Assembly: GCA_029641185.1 (NCBI GenBank)
Contig: JAPWGK010000016.1
Location: 496,001 to 560,000 of the forward strand
Direction: 5' to 3'
Length of the DNA stretch: 64,000 nt
Source: Pseudofabraea citricarpa
Lineage: Eukaryota; Ascomycota; Leotiomycetes; Helotiales; Dermateaceae
Part shown: piece by piece, positions 1 to 11,159 of the stretch
How the letters are laid out: each line of letters starts with the position of its first letter
How positions within the stretch are numbered: the stretch's first letter is position 1
Position numbers and translations under genes: made by a program
The notes under the pieces: model-generated
Seen by the model: the letters and a program-made list of their open reading frames with translations, nothing else
The model's database searches: none
Told to the model about the DNA's origin: nothing

Positions 1-320
1 AACCACTCTCGGTGATGGACTTCAATGCTTTATCAGGGGCGGCGGACAAGATGGCTTGTTGGACGGAAGTCTGAGCTGGAGAGTTGTCCCACGTGCTCTG
101 TACGGACCAGAGAGCCGAAGCGAGCTTGGTGGAGACGGAGGCGGCGACGGTGGGGGTTGCTGATGGGTAGAAGTCGTGGATGACAGACTTGCTGCTCAGT
201 GTCAGTGACAGATTGAGTATATGTGAAGGGAAACACTTACACGTCCTCGGTGAACTTGGCATCTTTGGCAGCAGTGAAGCTGCAGAGTGCAAGGGCAGAA
301 AGGATGGTAGTGACCTTCAT
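1..320 (-). CDS. small secreted protein, 3' end outside window
   Basis: Minus-strand gene cut by the left edge. Exon 1 is 320..241 and exon 2 is 191..1, joined in frame across a 49-nt intron (192..240, donor GTAAGT, acceptor CAG). The first 18 or so residues form a signal peptide (MKVTTILSALALCSFTAA), followed by a polar, alanine/serine-rich stretch with no cysteine in the visible part. This is the look of a small fungal secreted protein. I do not recognise a catalytic domain, so role and full length are unknown. The start is the only ATG that gives a signal sequence. A secreted location is inferred from the N-terminus alone. Confidence 0.7.
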
Positions 321-1577
321 GTTGGATGGATGTTATATAGAGAACGAATTGAGTATTGTTGAAACTTCAAAATGGATTTGAGATTGAAAGATGAGGAGTA
401 TTTGGAATGGAAAACAGATGTTGATTGGGAGGTGAGAAAGAAGGAAGAAATGGAAATGGGAGTCTTCTACTTATGATAGCAAAAACTTAGGCCGCCATAT
501 GGTTTGAGCCAAATTACTGACAGTTGCCTGGATGAAGTGATTGGCCGGTTTGGGAGACTACGCCGCGATGTGTTGTAGTCACGGCGGTGGTAAGTCTCCG
601 AATCTGACCATGGTGGCTAGACTAGTACCTGGCCCTACTGCAGCCCGCCCATTCTGGACCGCCATAATCATATGGAGATGAGTTTTCACCTGGTGGATGT
701 CGTCCTGGCCCGCTGTATGATGATAAAACACAAGGGTTTGACTTGATGACCGTCTCTCAGTAGGACGACAATGCAGGAGTCGTCTGGACGTCTTTGCCTC
801 TGTTGTTGTCGGACGGATGGCCGAGGACTGGTGAAGAGTTCAGATGAGATGCTTCGCCGTCATGCAGCATGGGGGCGGGGCTCATGGGGCTCAAATTATG
901 GTTAATCATGCCTGTTGGACGTCAAAGCTGTCTCAGCCAATCAAGCCCTCGAGGAGCCACCAAGGAGACGGAAGCCTGTTGGCAGATGAAGCTTGTTTCG
1001 AGAAAAGACGCTCATATATTACGGTAGCTGTTGTTGCTTTCGATCATCTTTCAAGGACTGGCCACTTGCTGATGGTATTGGCTCTTGGAACTGAGTTTGA
1101 GACTGCTTTTCTCTGCACTGGTAGCTGGCTACCACTCCTGACCCGCGGGACTTGGGTACGGCGTATGTTTTATTGCGCTGTGACATTGGTCGTTCGAGTT
1201 GCACTCTGTAGAGGTAAAAGGCTTCGGCACAGGAGGTTAGTGAGACAGCACATGAAAAGTTGTTGTTCTGTTGATAAATTAGAGGACTGGACGGCAGAGA
1301 GACGGAAGATTCTTGGCATCATGTTGATATCACGTGCATCGGATCGGAGAGCGGCCGCTAGTTGCCAGAACGCGACTTCCTTATCAAATATTTCTGGCAG
1401 CCAGAGCCAGCCTGTTGCCCGTTTGCTCTGCCCCAGACATCCTTCATATCTGCTCGTCGTCGCATCGCAGAACACAATCAGAAGCTACAGCCTCGACCTT
1501 CAAGTGTAGGCTAGGCAATCACGATCTTGAGTTCCCAACCCACCAGGAAGCAGTCACCAAATAATACTACAGCCATC
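321..1577. other. intergenic region
   Basis: Divergent promoter region between the secreted-protein gene (minus) and the RS-rich protein gene (plus). It contains a 221-codon open frame (844..1509, plus), but codon use and composition look random and no domain is visible, so I do not call it a gene. Nothing else is recognised. Confidence 0.5.
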
Positions 1578-4519
1578 ATGGATAGAGACCGGGGCCGCGA
1601 CAGGAGGTTAGTACCTACACCATTTCTTTTATCACTCATTTTTGGAACTGCGTACCAAGGAATACACCATGGCTCTTGACCAAAGAGAGCGCGGGTCAAC
1701 CCAAACCTATGGCCCTGGATTGTTGCGGGACAATATTGGAGCACGTTTTGGCACCCAAGGACGACAACAAAAGAACTACCAGATACCATCCTTTCAAACG
1801 ACGAGCTACAAAACGCGACCTTCATACGAAACCCAGTCAAATTTACCTCCCTTGTCGAATTATCATTTGAATCGTTCGTCAAATGCCACGATACAATACG
1901 GTTACAGACATCCGGTTGCTCGACAGCAAGTCAGTCATTCCGAGCAACTACCAAGCATCAATACGAATGCCATCCACATTCCAACCATTTCATATCAAAC
2001 CGGGGAGATCTTGAAGCCTCTGCAAATACCGGCGGGCAAGTTTGAAGGAGATTGGGGATGGGAGTCGCCAATCGAGCAGTTGGAGGTCTCTATACCGCCA
2101 AGTCATGACATTTATACTTCCAACGCTCATGATTCCGCACTTCTCCAACCGTCTGACTGCGACCAATCCGACAGAGGATTTCCTTGCCCAGTTGAAAGCT
2201 CCCGTCCGAGCTATCAGGGTTTCCCAGAAGCAGCACATGAGCAAGCCGTTGAGCAGCAACTGCCGCTACTGAAACCTCCTTTTGGTTCATGCAGATGTTG
2301 TTTGAATCAGGAATTTGTTAGTTCCATAACACTGCTACCTTTAGAAGTGGGAATGACCTTTTCTCTAGGGACTTGAACGTACTGGTATTTGCCGCAACTG
2401 TTTTGTGGAGCAGCCTCCCGTTTGTCAATATACATCTACCAATTCCAATGGGAAGGAACCGCAAACGCTGCTTCAGCTTCCTTCGTGTAGTGAGATTTTG
2501 AGTTCATATGTCCCTATGACACCACAAATCATGTTGGCCAGACGCGACTATACCGGACATACGAACGTGCCTCCTGGTCAAGCTTGGATGAACGCCGAAT
2601 ATTCATTGGCCAAAGTTGATTTCAATTCAAGCCTTCAAAAATATTTCCTTAGCAGTCCTACAACAGAGAACGTGGAGCCCTCGTCGCCTTCAAGCCACCG
2701 AACTGCAGAAGAATCGTTAAATTCTTCGAGTGCAGATACGACACAGGAGGGAAATGATAAAATATCTTTTTTGAAAACTAACACTAATGTCAATCTGAAA
2801 TTTGCTGACCAAAATTCACTCGATAGGCCTGATGCCAGAGGAGAAGGAGAGGTTACAAGAATGGGAGCTGGAGAGTCTTACAGACCAGCAGGGGCACGCC
2901 CTCGTTCTCCAAGAGCTGATACATTTCGATCAGACCGTGATAGAGATCGCTCCCCTCGCAGAGAACGAGCTCGAACTCCACCAAGAGAAAGAGCAAGATC
3001 GCCGCCATATAGAGAGCGAGCTCGTACACCGCCAGCCAGTGATAGTTATTATCCAGGTGCAAGAGATCGATCTCCTCGAAGAAGATCAAGAACGCCTCCG
3101 TATAGGCCGAGAGATCGTACACCTGCACGAGATCTACCCAATTGGCGTATGCGAGAAAGGGCAAGAACTCCACCACGAGCCAGAACGCCTCCTCGTGCTA
3201 GGACACCACCTCGTCGATATTCGCCGAGAAGAGAGGACGACAGAAGAGAAAGACCAAGGTCGCCGAGGTTGGTAGTTTGCTTTTCTCTATAAAAATACCC
3301 CTGCTCACATTGTCTTAGAAGGAGAACCAGATCGCCGTATGACCGTGACCGTGACCGTCCATTGATACGTGTCCGATCCCCTGTTAGATCACCACCTCCT
3401 GCTGCACGTAGGGCTAGGACTCGATCTCCCGACCGTCGCGAGATTCGTATTCCTACAGGTCCAAGCAGTAACAATACCTGGCGACGTCAAAGATCACCGT
3501 CGCCAGCTCGTGACTCTGAGAGATCTTCGGGTAGAACATCTGGTAATAATTCACGACGATCATCCCCACCTGTTCATCCAAGCCGAGTGCCTCTCACCCA
3601 GGCAACATCTCGTGATGAACGGTCTGGTTTTCGTTCGCCTGCCTCCCGAGAGCGATCTCCACAACATGCGAATCTTGTGTATAGAGACTCAGGACGTGAC
3701 TCTGCGAGATCTACACCAAGAGAGCGCTCGCCAGCTCGGCCACCTCCGAGATCACCTCCGCGAGGACCAGCAGGCTTCAGAGCTCCTACTGGACCAAGTG
3801 CTGGCCGTAACTTCACCGCACCAACGAGATCACCGCTTTCAACTACGACCAGTAGTACGCCTGTCTCAATTCCAGCACAAAGCCGACCAGAGAACGTACC
3901 CATCGTCCCACCAACTGGACCTCGGGCTCAAGCTCGTGGGCCATCATATATGAGGGGTGGTAGAGGATCTTTCAGTGGGGACCGCTCATTACGTCCTGAT
4001 CCAACTTCCTGGGGCAGTGCACCACCCAATCGCACACCTATCGATGCCTCTCCACGACCTGTTGCACCGAAAAGTCGCTCTGGATCAGTGGTTTCTCCAA
4101 CTACATCAGTTCCAACTGGACCTACAGCTATTCCTACCGGACCTCGAGCGTCAATTTCTCGTCCTTCGCTTCAACCATCCTCTAATGTATACCCTCGAGC
4201 ACAGCAGTTTTCTACAGCCATATCACAGCCTCGTGGTCACCCAGCAATGGCTAACATGACTCCGATAATCCCTGGTGGTAGAATTGATCCTGCCTTGACA
4301 GGACTTACAGTCGAAGCTGATATGAGATTGAAGAAGAGACAGGACGAAGAAGACATTCTGAGAGCGGATCTAGAACAAAAGCAGGAGAAGCTGAGAAGAG
4401 GCTTGAAGCAATGGGATAAGCTGTCGGCAGATAGCAAAAGCTGGGGGCTTAAGAGTGAGCTCAGCGAACGGCATGTAAGAACATTGGCCGGGGAGGGAAT
4501 TGGTGGTGCTGCTTTTTGA
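1578..4519 (+). CDS. RS-rich (arginine/serine) nuclear protein, short isoform
   Basis: Exons 1578..1606, 2827..3267 and 3319..4519 join in frame to a 556-residue protein. Exon 1 encodes only ten residues (MDRDRGRDRR), and its split AGG codon is completed exactly at the acceptor before 2827. The middle is dense in RSP, RTPP and RERAR repeats like splicing-associated SR/SRRM proteins. The C-terminal half has recurrent PTGPR-type motifs, then a charged, probably coiled segment (about nt 4310-4440) and a short tail ending GGAAF. No RRM is visible, so direct RNA binding through a canonical domain is not supported. The likely role is in nuclear pre-mRNA processing, by composition only. The first intron is 1,220 nt, extremely long for this genome, and holds an open coding-like segment listed separately. 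The second intron is 51 nt. Confidence 0.8.
1669..2826 (+). CDS. coding-like segment inside intron 1 of the RS gene (alternative N-terminus?)
   Basis: From an ATG at 1669 an open frame runs to 2316. It joins at phase 0, across a 52-nt intron (2317..2368, GTTAGT...CTCTAG), to a frame starting at 2369 that stays open into the RS exons beyond 2826. Splicing this intron brings together a CRCC pair and a CRNC pair, giving a C-x2-C...C-x2-C arrangement like a small zinc-binding knuckle; without splicing the frame stops. Read as one product with 2369..3267 and 3319..4519 it gives 915 residues. The segment is rich in Ser, Gln, Pro and Tyr with no known domain. It may be an alternative first exon from an internal promoter, a retained intron, or a nested gene whose own stop I cannot place. 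The acceptor at 2826 has a good upstream branch site (GCTGAC), so the short isoform remains likely. Confidence 0.45.
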
Positions 4520-5076
4520 GTCGGTAGTGGTGTGGCAAGTTTTTGTTAACTGCATGAGCGTTGGAGTTTGGAGATGAATATTGAACGGTACAAGAATGAT
4601 TATTGTATGAATAGATCCAGAACGCAGGAATAGCAAGGATTAGATCCCACTTGTATTGTATCTCTTTTGGAGTGTAAATTATTCCCTTGCTGTTAATTGC
4701 TAGCTGAGTTTGAAGACATCTTGTGATTTAACATTTGACCGTTGACACGTTCAGGACTGAAAGTATAATATGCTTAGAAACTCATCTACGAACGCGTAGC
4801 AATTTTAAGAAAATGATTCTTGTTTCTGTTGTGTATCGTCTTATGACATTCTCATCTATGTAAAATATGGGTATAGCATCCGACCTCAACGGTCTTCTTG
4901 AGCAACCCTTCTGCTCTTGTACAAGCAATAAAAAACAGCAAAACCCATAAACACCCATCGCTGTACCGAAAACCCCCTACAGCGCGCTTTCCTCACGCTC
5001 TAGTAAAAGAAAAGAAAGAAAATTATCCATCAGCCCGCCCTCTCATATGCATAACCAGAGTTTGCATGCAATCCCT
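4520..5076. other. intergenic region (convergent genes)
   Basis: 3' flanks of two convergent genes. AT-rich with no recognisable gene. Polyadenylation regions are presumably here, but no specific signal is decisive. Confidence 0.5.
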
Positions 5077-5613
5077 CTACATATTCGCAGCAAACACAGC
5101 CGCACCACCCAACAGAGCCGCGGCGCCCATGACGCCCGTGGGATAGGCTGCTGCTCCACCGGTACTCGACGCCGTGGTCAAGGCGTTCGCGTTCGTGCCC
5201 GTGGCGGTGATGCTTGCAATAGCTGTGCTGATACGGCTGCTGACCGACGCATCGTATGCGCTCGCGCGGCTGCTGATGGACGAGGCGATCGAGGAGGCTG
5301 CTGTGCCGGCCGTGGCGGTCGCGGCTGTGAATTCAGAGGATAGAGAGCTGTGGACCGACGAGGCTTCGGATGCCAGACTGCTCACGAACGAGGCGGGTGC
5401 GCCGGTCACGCGGGTCAGCGCATCTTGTACGTCGTCGCTGATGTCGCCCAGGGTGTCGGCAACATCGTCGAAGAAATCAGGTTTTGGAGAGGCCTGTGGA
5501 GTGATAGGGTTAGAGATGAGATCAGGAGGGGGGATAGAGGAGGAGCTTACGACTGCGCTGGAGAGAGTGGCCATAGAGGCAATAGAGAGAACGAGGAAGT
5601 TGGTGAATTGCAT
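5077..5613 (-). CDS. secreted, probably GPI-anchored Ser/Ala/Thr-rich protein
   Basis: Exon 1 is 5613..5551 and exon 2 is 5493..5077. The 57-nt intron (5494..5550, GTAAGC...CTAAC...CAG) is a multiple of three and free of stops, so an unspliced reading also stays open. The spliced product is 159 residues. It has a signal peptide (MQFTNFLVLSIASMATLSSA), an acidic stretch (DDVADTLGDISDDVQDAL), a long Ser/Ala/Thr-rich region suited to O-glycosylation, and a hydrophobic C-terminal segment (about 20 residues, ending FAANM) typical of a GPI-attachment signal. Probably a cell-wall or plasma-membrane surface protein. Start chosen at the ATG that opens the signal peptide; the frame extends upstream but through low-complexity sequence. 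Confidence 0.8.
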   Translation of the reverse strand: MQFTNFLVLSIASMATLSSAVVSSSSIPPPDLISNPITPQASPKPDFFDDVADTLGDISDDVQDALTRVTGAPASFVSSLASEASSVHSSLSSEFTAATATAGTAASSIASSISSRASAYDASVSSRISTAIASITATGTNANALTTASSTGGAAAYPTGVMGAAALLGGAAVFAANM

Positions 5614-7371
5614 GATGATGGTTTTGGTTTGGTTGTTTGGTGTGGTGTTGGAGTAGTAGAGAGGTAGAAGCGTTGGTTGGTTGGTTGATTGATTGATTGT
5701 GGGGTAAAGAGATAGTGATGGGATGAGGATGGAATCGAAGAAAGAGGCACACGACTTATCTTTATAGCTCACTTAGAGGTTGAGGATCCTCCCTCCTTTG
5801 TGTTCTGTTCCAGGTTAGCAATCACTTACCCATACTGCAGCGCAGATGAGATGGCAGTGGCAGATCCAAGCCAAGCTAAGCCTGAAGATCAGAGCAATGT
5901 AATGCAATCCAATGGGCAACCCGCTCCACCGCCGCCGCCGCAGCAGCAGCAGAGGTGGCAGGCAAGTCGAGAATTCCCTTCCAAGAGTTTAAGGGGCTAT
6001 GCTTGAACGAAGAGGCTCAGGTCACCGGCGTGAGGTTTAACGTAAGATAGCGAGCGACAGCGACGTACGACGACCCTGGACCCGGCCCCGGCTAAGCGAA
6101 TGGAATGAAGGAGTGCAGAGAAATTAAACGAGCGAACGGAAACAGGAGAACAGGGCAGTCCGATTCGACGTCAGAGTTACTGTAGAGCCGGATGGTTCAG
6201 CCTTATAGGTCGGGCTGTGTATTTGGTGACGGGCCAGCCAGCCAGTGCTATGTACGTTTCTTGTTACACCGGGTCGAGAGAGCTTACGACGACGATGCTA
6301 TTACTATTTTGTCTCTAAGCTGGTGCTGGTCAGATTTCATCATAGCAAGAGAGGTGGAAGGTGTACTACCAAGGTCTTTCTTCTCCTCCTCATCATAGCT
6401 TAGGTACTCAATTAACGTCTCATGAACTTGCGAAGTTTTGCAAGGCAAGGTACCGTGACGAAATTATTAAGATTCACATCCTTGCCTTTGGGGGATTTTC
6501 AGAAGGAGGCGGGGATCCGACTCCCTGCGCCTGTTCTGTTCAAAGCTCATCATTTCAGGGGTTATTTTTAGGGAACTTCTCTTCTTCCGTATCCCGAACC
6601 CGACCGGCCAGACCGGTTGTACTTTAAGTCCTGCTTTACCCAAAATTTGAAGAAGACCTGGGGTTTGTTTCAGTTTGAGCTCCCGGGGGTAACGCCGGAC
6701 GCTGAGCAGGGGCCCAGATAGACGGTCTGGCACGTCATTTCTTGCCTTTTGCTCTCTTTCTTTTGCTTTCGGTTCGTGGTGATAGTTGACGATGACGGGT
6801 TTGTGCAGTTGACATGGTCAGCTGGAATAAAGTATGCATAGCCTGTTTTTCACTTTTTTCTTCTTCTTCTTTATTCTTGGTCTTGGCTTCTAGAAGGGAA
6901 TATTAAGAGATGTGGGGTTTAAGTGATGATTGTCACGTGGGGATCTGTGGAGGTATTTCTGTACTTCATACCTACTAGGTACGTATCTATGAGAGACACA
7001 AGTACTTTGGTTATTCTAAACTTCATGGCGTAATACTTACGGTCAAAGACAGGTTATGTTACTTGTTTGGCAGTAGTGCTTCTTCCAGTTGAGCTCTCGA
7101 CTTGCCAAAGTAGCTAATAATACTTTCAAAGATGCATCCTTGTTTGAGTTTTTTAGAATATTCTTGCATCTAGATCGTTAGAGTTGTGCTTCAAATAAGC
7201 ACCCAAGTAGGCTAAGCACTACTGAAAACACTTAGTTGAAGGCAAGATGTCACATGATATGCTCAAATCGTCCTCTGATTTGTCAGGCCTATAAGCACTA
7301 GCGCGTATCCCACCTTCCAGACCTCACTCCACTTTGTACTACTTCCAAGAAGTCAACGTAATCGGCTGACG
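5614..7371. other. intergenic region
   Basis: About 1.75 kb between divergent genes. It contains pyrimidine tracts and a CAG/CCG short repeat near 5930-5955. Short open frames here (for example 5800..6006, 6361..6627) show no family features. No gene, tRNA or mobile element is recognised. Confidence 0.5.
5761..5766 (-). promoter_or_regulatory. TATA-like box
   Basis: Reads TATAAA on the minus strand, about 150 bp upstream of the ATG at 5613. Position is reasonable for a fungal promoter with a 5' UTR of about 100 nt. Inference from position and motif only. Confidence 0.3.
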
Positions 7372-8883
7372 ATGTTGCCATCACTGTTGTTCAAGGCAGC
7401 AAGCCTTCAATCGCTATTGTGGCTATGCCAAACCGCTCACGGATCAACAGTATCTCATGTTCCGCAGTATCATGAGCTCCCACCGCTACGGGAACAAGCG
7501 ACAATCCAAGATACTTGGACAGCAGAGCGAGAAGCCGAGATCCCCAAACTCCTCCAAAAATATGGGGTAGATGCTTGGCTTGTGCGTCTTGATCTCCCCC
7601 AATCATGCTCGTAGCTCTACTAATGATGATATAGATGAGCCAGAGAGAATATGCTGAAGATACCGTTTTTTGGTCTCTGAAAGCAGCTACTCAATTCTCT
7701 GCCCGTCGGAGAACTGCCACGCTCTTCCTTGCCAATGCTACCGATGGGAAGCCTTCTTCGTATAACTGGATTGACAATACTCCAGAAGTATGGGTTGACC
7801 TACTAAAAGTCTTGGAAGCTCAACAGCCTTCCTCAATTGCTGTCAATATCCATTCCAGTATCGCATTTAGTAGTGGTTTGCATGCTGGGGAGTTAGAGGT
7901 CATCCTTGATAATCTTGGACCGAAATGGAACAAGAGACTCGTTACTGAACCTATGCTCGGAGTCGAGTTCATCGCTACTCAGCCCAAAGCTCAGCTATCG
8001 TGGTACCATAAATTGCAGGAAACGGCTTGGGCTATGATTTCACAGGGGTTTAGCGAGAATGTCATCACTCCGGGCCAGACCACCACAGCCGTAAGGAATT
8101 CGTACCCTTATTAACCTTGAGTAAATCTTGACAGCATATAGGACGTGGAATGGTGGCTTCGGGAAGCTATTCAAAAATGGCACTACACAACGTGGTTCAT
8201 GCCAGATGTTGAAGTAGTGGTACCTGGAGCCGAGCCCGGCTTTCCTCCTCCCTCAACCGCTATTCAGTACGGCGATCTATTGCATGTAGACTTCGGTGTT
8301 ACAGCACTCGGCTTGAACACTGATACCCAACATCTAGCTTACGTTCTCTACCCTGGTCAAACCGAAGCCGATATCCCACAAGGATTTCTCGATGGCCTGA
8401 AGAAAGCCAATCGACTTCAAGATATCGTGAAGGAGAATATGAAGATCGGCAGCACGGGAAATGACATATTGAAGATCTGTCTGAAGCAGATGAGAGACGA
8501 AGGGATCGAGGGAAAGGTCTACTCACATCCGATTGGGGATTGGGGTCACTCAGCTGGAACCTTAGTTGGTAAGTCAAACTTCCCCTTGTTAATTTACTTC
8601 ACAAAAAAGTGCTTACCTGATGTCATCAGGTATGACGAACCTCCAAGATGGAGTCCCGGTCCTTGGAGATCTCCCACTTCTCGATAAGACATACTATAGC
8701 GTGGAACTCTACGCGGAGCATTTTGTGCCGGAGCGTGATGCGACGATGAATTTCTATCTCGAAGAGGATATCTATTGGGTTGATGAAGAGACTGGTTGGG
8801 ATTGGGTTTATGGAAGGCAGGATAAATATCATTTTGTGCATCCGAAGGTTGATGGGACCTTACTTGTACAGGAGGAGCTGTGA
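7372..8883 (+). CDS. M24-family metallopeptidase (creatinase/Xaa-Pro aminopeptidase-like), secreted
   Basis: Four exons (7372..7581, 7635..8090, 8142..8568, 8630..8883) join in frame to 448 residues. The hydrophobic N-terminus ([19 protein letters not shown]) is a likely signal peptide. The C-terminal half has the pita-bread fold signature: Asp in HVDFG (about residue 272), Asp in NTDTQ (about 283), His in the SHPIGDWGH segment (about 351), Glu in SVELYAE (about 390) and Glu in YLEED (about 409). These are the five expected ligands of a two-metal centre, so an active hydrolase is plausible. The family cleaves X-Pro bonds or related C-N bonds; the substrate here is not predictable. Introns are 51-61 nt, with donors GTGCGT, GTAAGG and GTAAGT. 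The stop follows EEL. Confidence 0.85.
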
Positions 8884-9483
8884 AGATTGTGCCTGGATGT
8901 ACTTGGCCTATTGATCTTTGTGCATGAATCCGATGTAGTTAACTTGACGGAGGGTACATATAGTACAAAATTTTGATGGTGATCTTGAGAACAGTAATCT
9001 TGTAAGTCTCTCGTTGCCTTTTGAAATCGCGATTGGATTTGCACTAAAAATATCATGATTCACTTGATAGCTTCCAGAGTTTTGCAATTTGCACCTCTGC
9101 ATTACCACGTTTAAGAATTTTCTTCGTCGGGCCAGGTCATACTTTTCAAATAAAACCTTTAAATCAGGTTCTTTCATGTTCCTGAGGTACGAGGTACATC
9201 TATTGAAGACGGAAATCACTGAAACACTTCTCGCTTAGCATTAGAATTCAGCAGGCTGGGCAGCATCGACTTCTACCCAAGGAGTTACGTGCAAGATGCA
9301 TACGACAGTTTGAACATATAGTAAAAAATTTGTGTTTCAATACATACGCAAAAGCCTTCCTCAAATGCACAATTTGGTTTTCAAAAGTATTCAGCTTCAC
9401 CAATACTGAGATCAAAATAAATTACAAAAGAAACTCGTAGGCTCTCACATGTGGTTTTTACCTACAGCTATCTTACTTCCTTC
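8884..9483. other. intergenic region (convergent genes)
   Basis: 3' flanks of two convergent genes, AT-rich. The minus-strand open frame 8908..9219 lacks any recognisable feature. Nothing else seen. Confidence 0.5.
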
Positions 9484-11159
9484 CTAGTCCAAATATCCGG
9501 AGCTAGAGCCACTTCCACTGCTACTATCATCATCACTGTCGTATTCGAGATCAGATAATAGCTTAACGGACTGCAACACAGCGGCCCGGTCTTCCACCGG
9601 CACATCTTCATACAAAGTTGACACGGAAGCCAAGAAATCGTTGACGACATTCTCCGTCTCTTGCTGAGTGAGCTGCACTTGGGTCCCACTCACAACTTTC
9701 TTCTCTTCTTTTACCGCCTCGACAATGATGCGTCTAGGACTGGGCTTCCATCCTGGCGGAGGTGGAGGAGGTCGTGGCCAGGTATCGACACGCTCCAGAA
9801 TCACTATCCACGTGGCGTGCGAGATTCTCGAAGATGTTCTTCTGGCTCCACGTCTACGCCACCAGCCTTGTTGATGCTTCGGCTCCGGGACAGGAGCGAT
9901 CCCTTTCAAAGACCACTTGTACCCGCCGCGTTCGTTCTTATTATGATCGTTGACCAGCTGACAGGTGATAGAGTACACGGACTCAGAGAGTTCTGACAGC
10001 ATGTCCAGAATGCTTGGAGTGTTGTCGGTCGTCTTGACCTCTTTCTCGCTCAGCAGCTTGGTCAGTTCTTCCTTGCTGAGTGGCGTCTTCGTGGATATCA
10101 CTGCATCGACCGTCTCGCTTGTTGCGAACTTGAATGGTAACGGGATGCCCAGAATACGGATGTGCTTGCTGTTTGTCTTGAGGATCCTTCCGCCCTCGCT
10201 TATACGCCACATCTCATAGGTCGCGATGGGGCTGATGGGTATTGGGGGAACAGCAGCAGCACGAGGAGGGCTTGATGGTGGCGGTCCAACACTAGGTGTG
10301 GATTCCGGTCTGTTCATGTTCATTAGCATCCAATTAAAATATCGGGAGCGAGTGAAACAAGTGATGAACTCACTTCTTTTGTGGGATCTCAGCAACCGAC
10401 GTACCGCACAGAGTTGCTGATTCAGAATCCACAGTCACGGGAGACTTTCTAGGAGCATCGACAAACGGATTGTTGGTCTCTTTGCGTTCGGCTTCACGTA
10501 GGCCGAAGGCCATGACAGTTCCGATCTCTGCCCTACGAAGATTGTCCAGAAACCAGCCGGTCTTCTTCTTGAGCCGTTGAAGTTCGGTTTTCTCGGTAGG
10601 CGTGAGCTCTCGGCTATGTTGGATGTATCAGTTAAAGCTCTTGCAAGATGTGGTATAGCAGACTTTGAAAAACTTACATTTGGGCATGCTTCTGAATGAT
10701 CACGAGCGAAGCCGCGTATTGCAGCACCGTGATGGCCTCTTTCATATCACTGAGATCAAAAAACTCATCGATGTCCCTATCCATACCCCATACGAATCTC
10801 TTCCACGGACCGAGGATCTTTGGTATCCGTAAATGATCTTCCGTGACGTCGTCATCGCTATCTTCGATCTCGGGTTTCCACTCTCTCGCTTTGTTGAGAC
10901 CTGCATTGACGTCGTCGAACTTCTCCTTGCACAGCTGAATGATCTTCATGAACCTCTGCTCGAAGCTCACTGTGAAGTATGGCTCGTTACAGCTGATGGT
11001 CTTGGCAACTTCGGTTAGCAGCGTCGAGCAGAGTGCGATACCTGCTGAGAGTTCGGTGAAGTTTGTAGAGGTCCCGAAGTTGGTCAGGTTGGTTACGGCT
11101 TTGTTACCGGATCTGGCTGCCTCGAGAAGGAAACTTCCTAATACTGGTTTTTGCTCCAT
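9484..11159 (-). CDS. unrecognised 515-residue protein
   Basis: Exons 11159..10678, 10613..10374 and 10309..9484 join in frame (introns 64 nt each, donors GTAAGT and GTGAGT). The N-terminal third is helical and leucine/alanine-rich, loosely like N-terminal regions of fungal STAND/NLR-type proteins, but no NACHT or NB-ARC motif follows. The middle is proline-rich (PPPSSPPRAAAVPPIP), and a WW/RRR-rich basic stretch and a PPPPPPGW run precede a C-terminal acidic tail with serine/glycine repeats. No signal peptide and no membrane segment, so probably cytoplasmic or nuclear. I do not recognise the family; function unknown. Splicing is well supported because the exons share one uninterrupted frame. 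Confidence 0.75.

Noticed and set aside
844..1509. 221-codon plus-strand open frame upstream of the RS gene
   Set aside because: Composition is unlike the neighbouring genes, no domain or repeat is visible, and overlapping frames on the other strand are almost as long.
2853..3474. Minus-strand and +1 frames over the RS region
   Set aside because: Biased RS codons leave all frames open; only the plus frame encoding RSP/RTPP continues across the splice sites.
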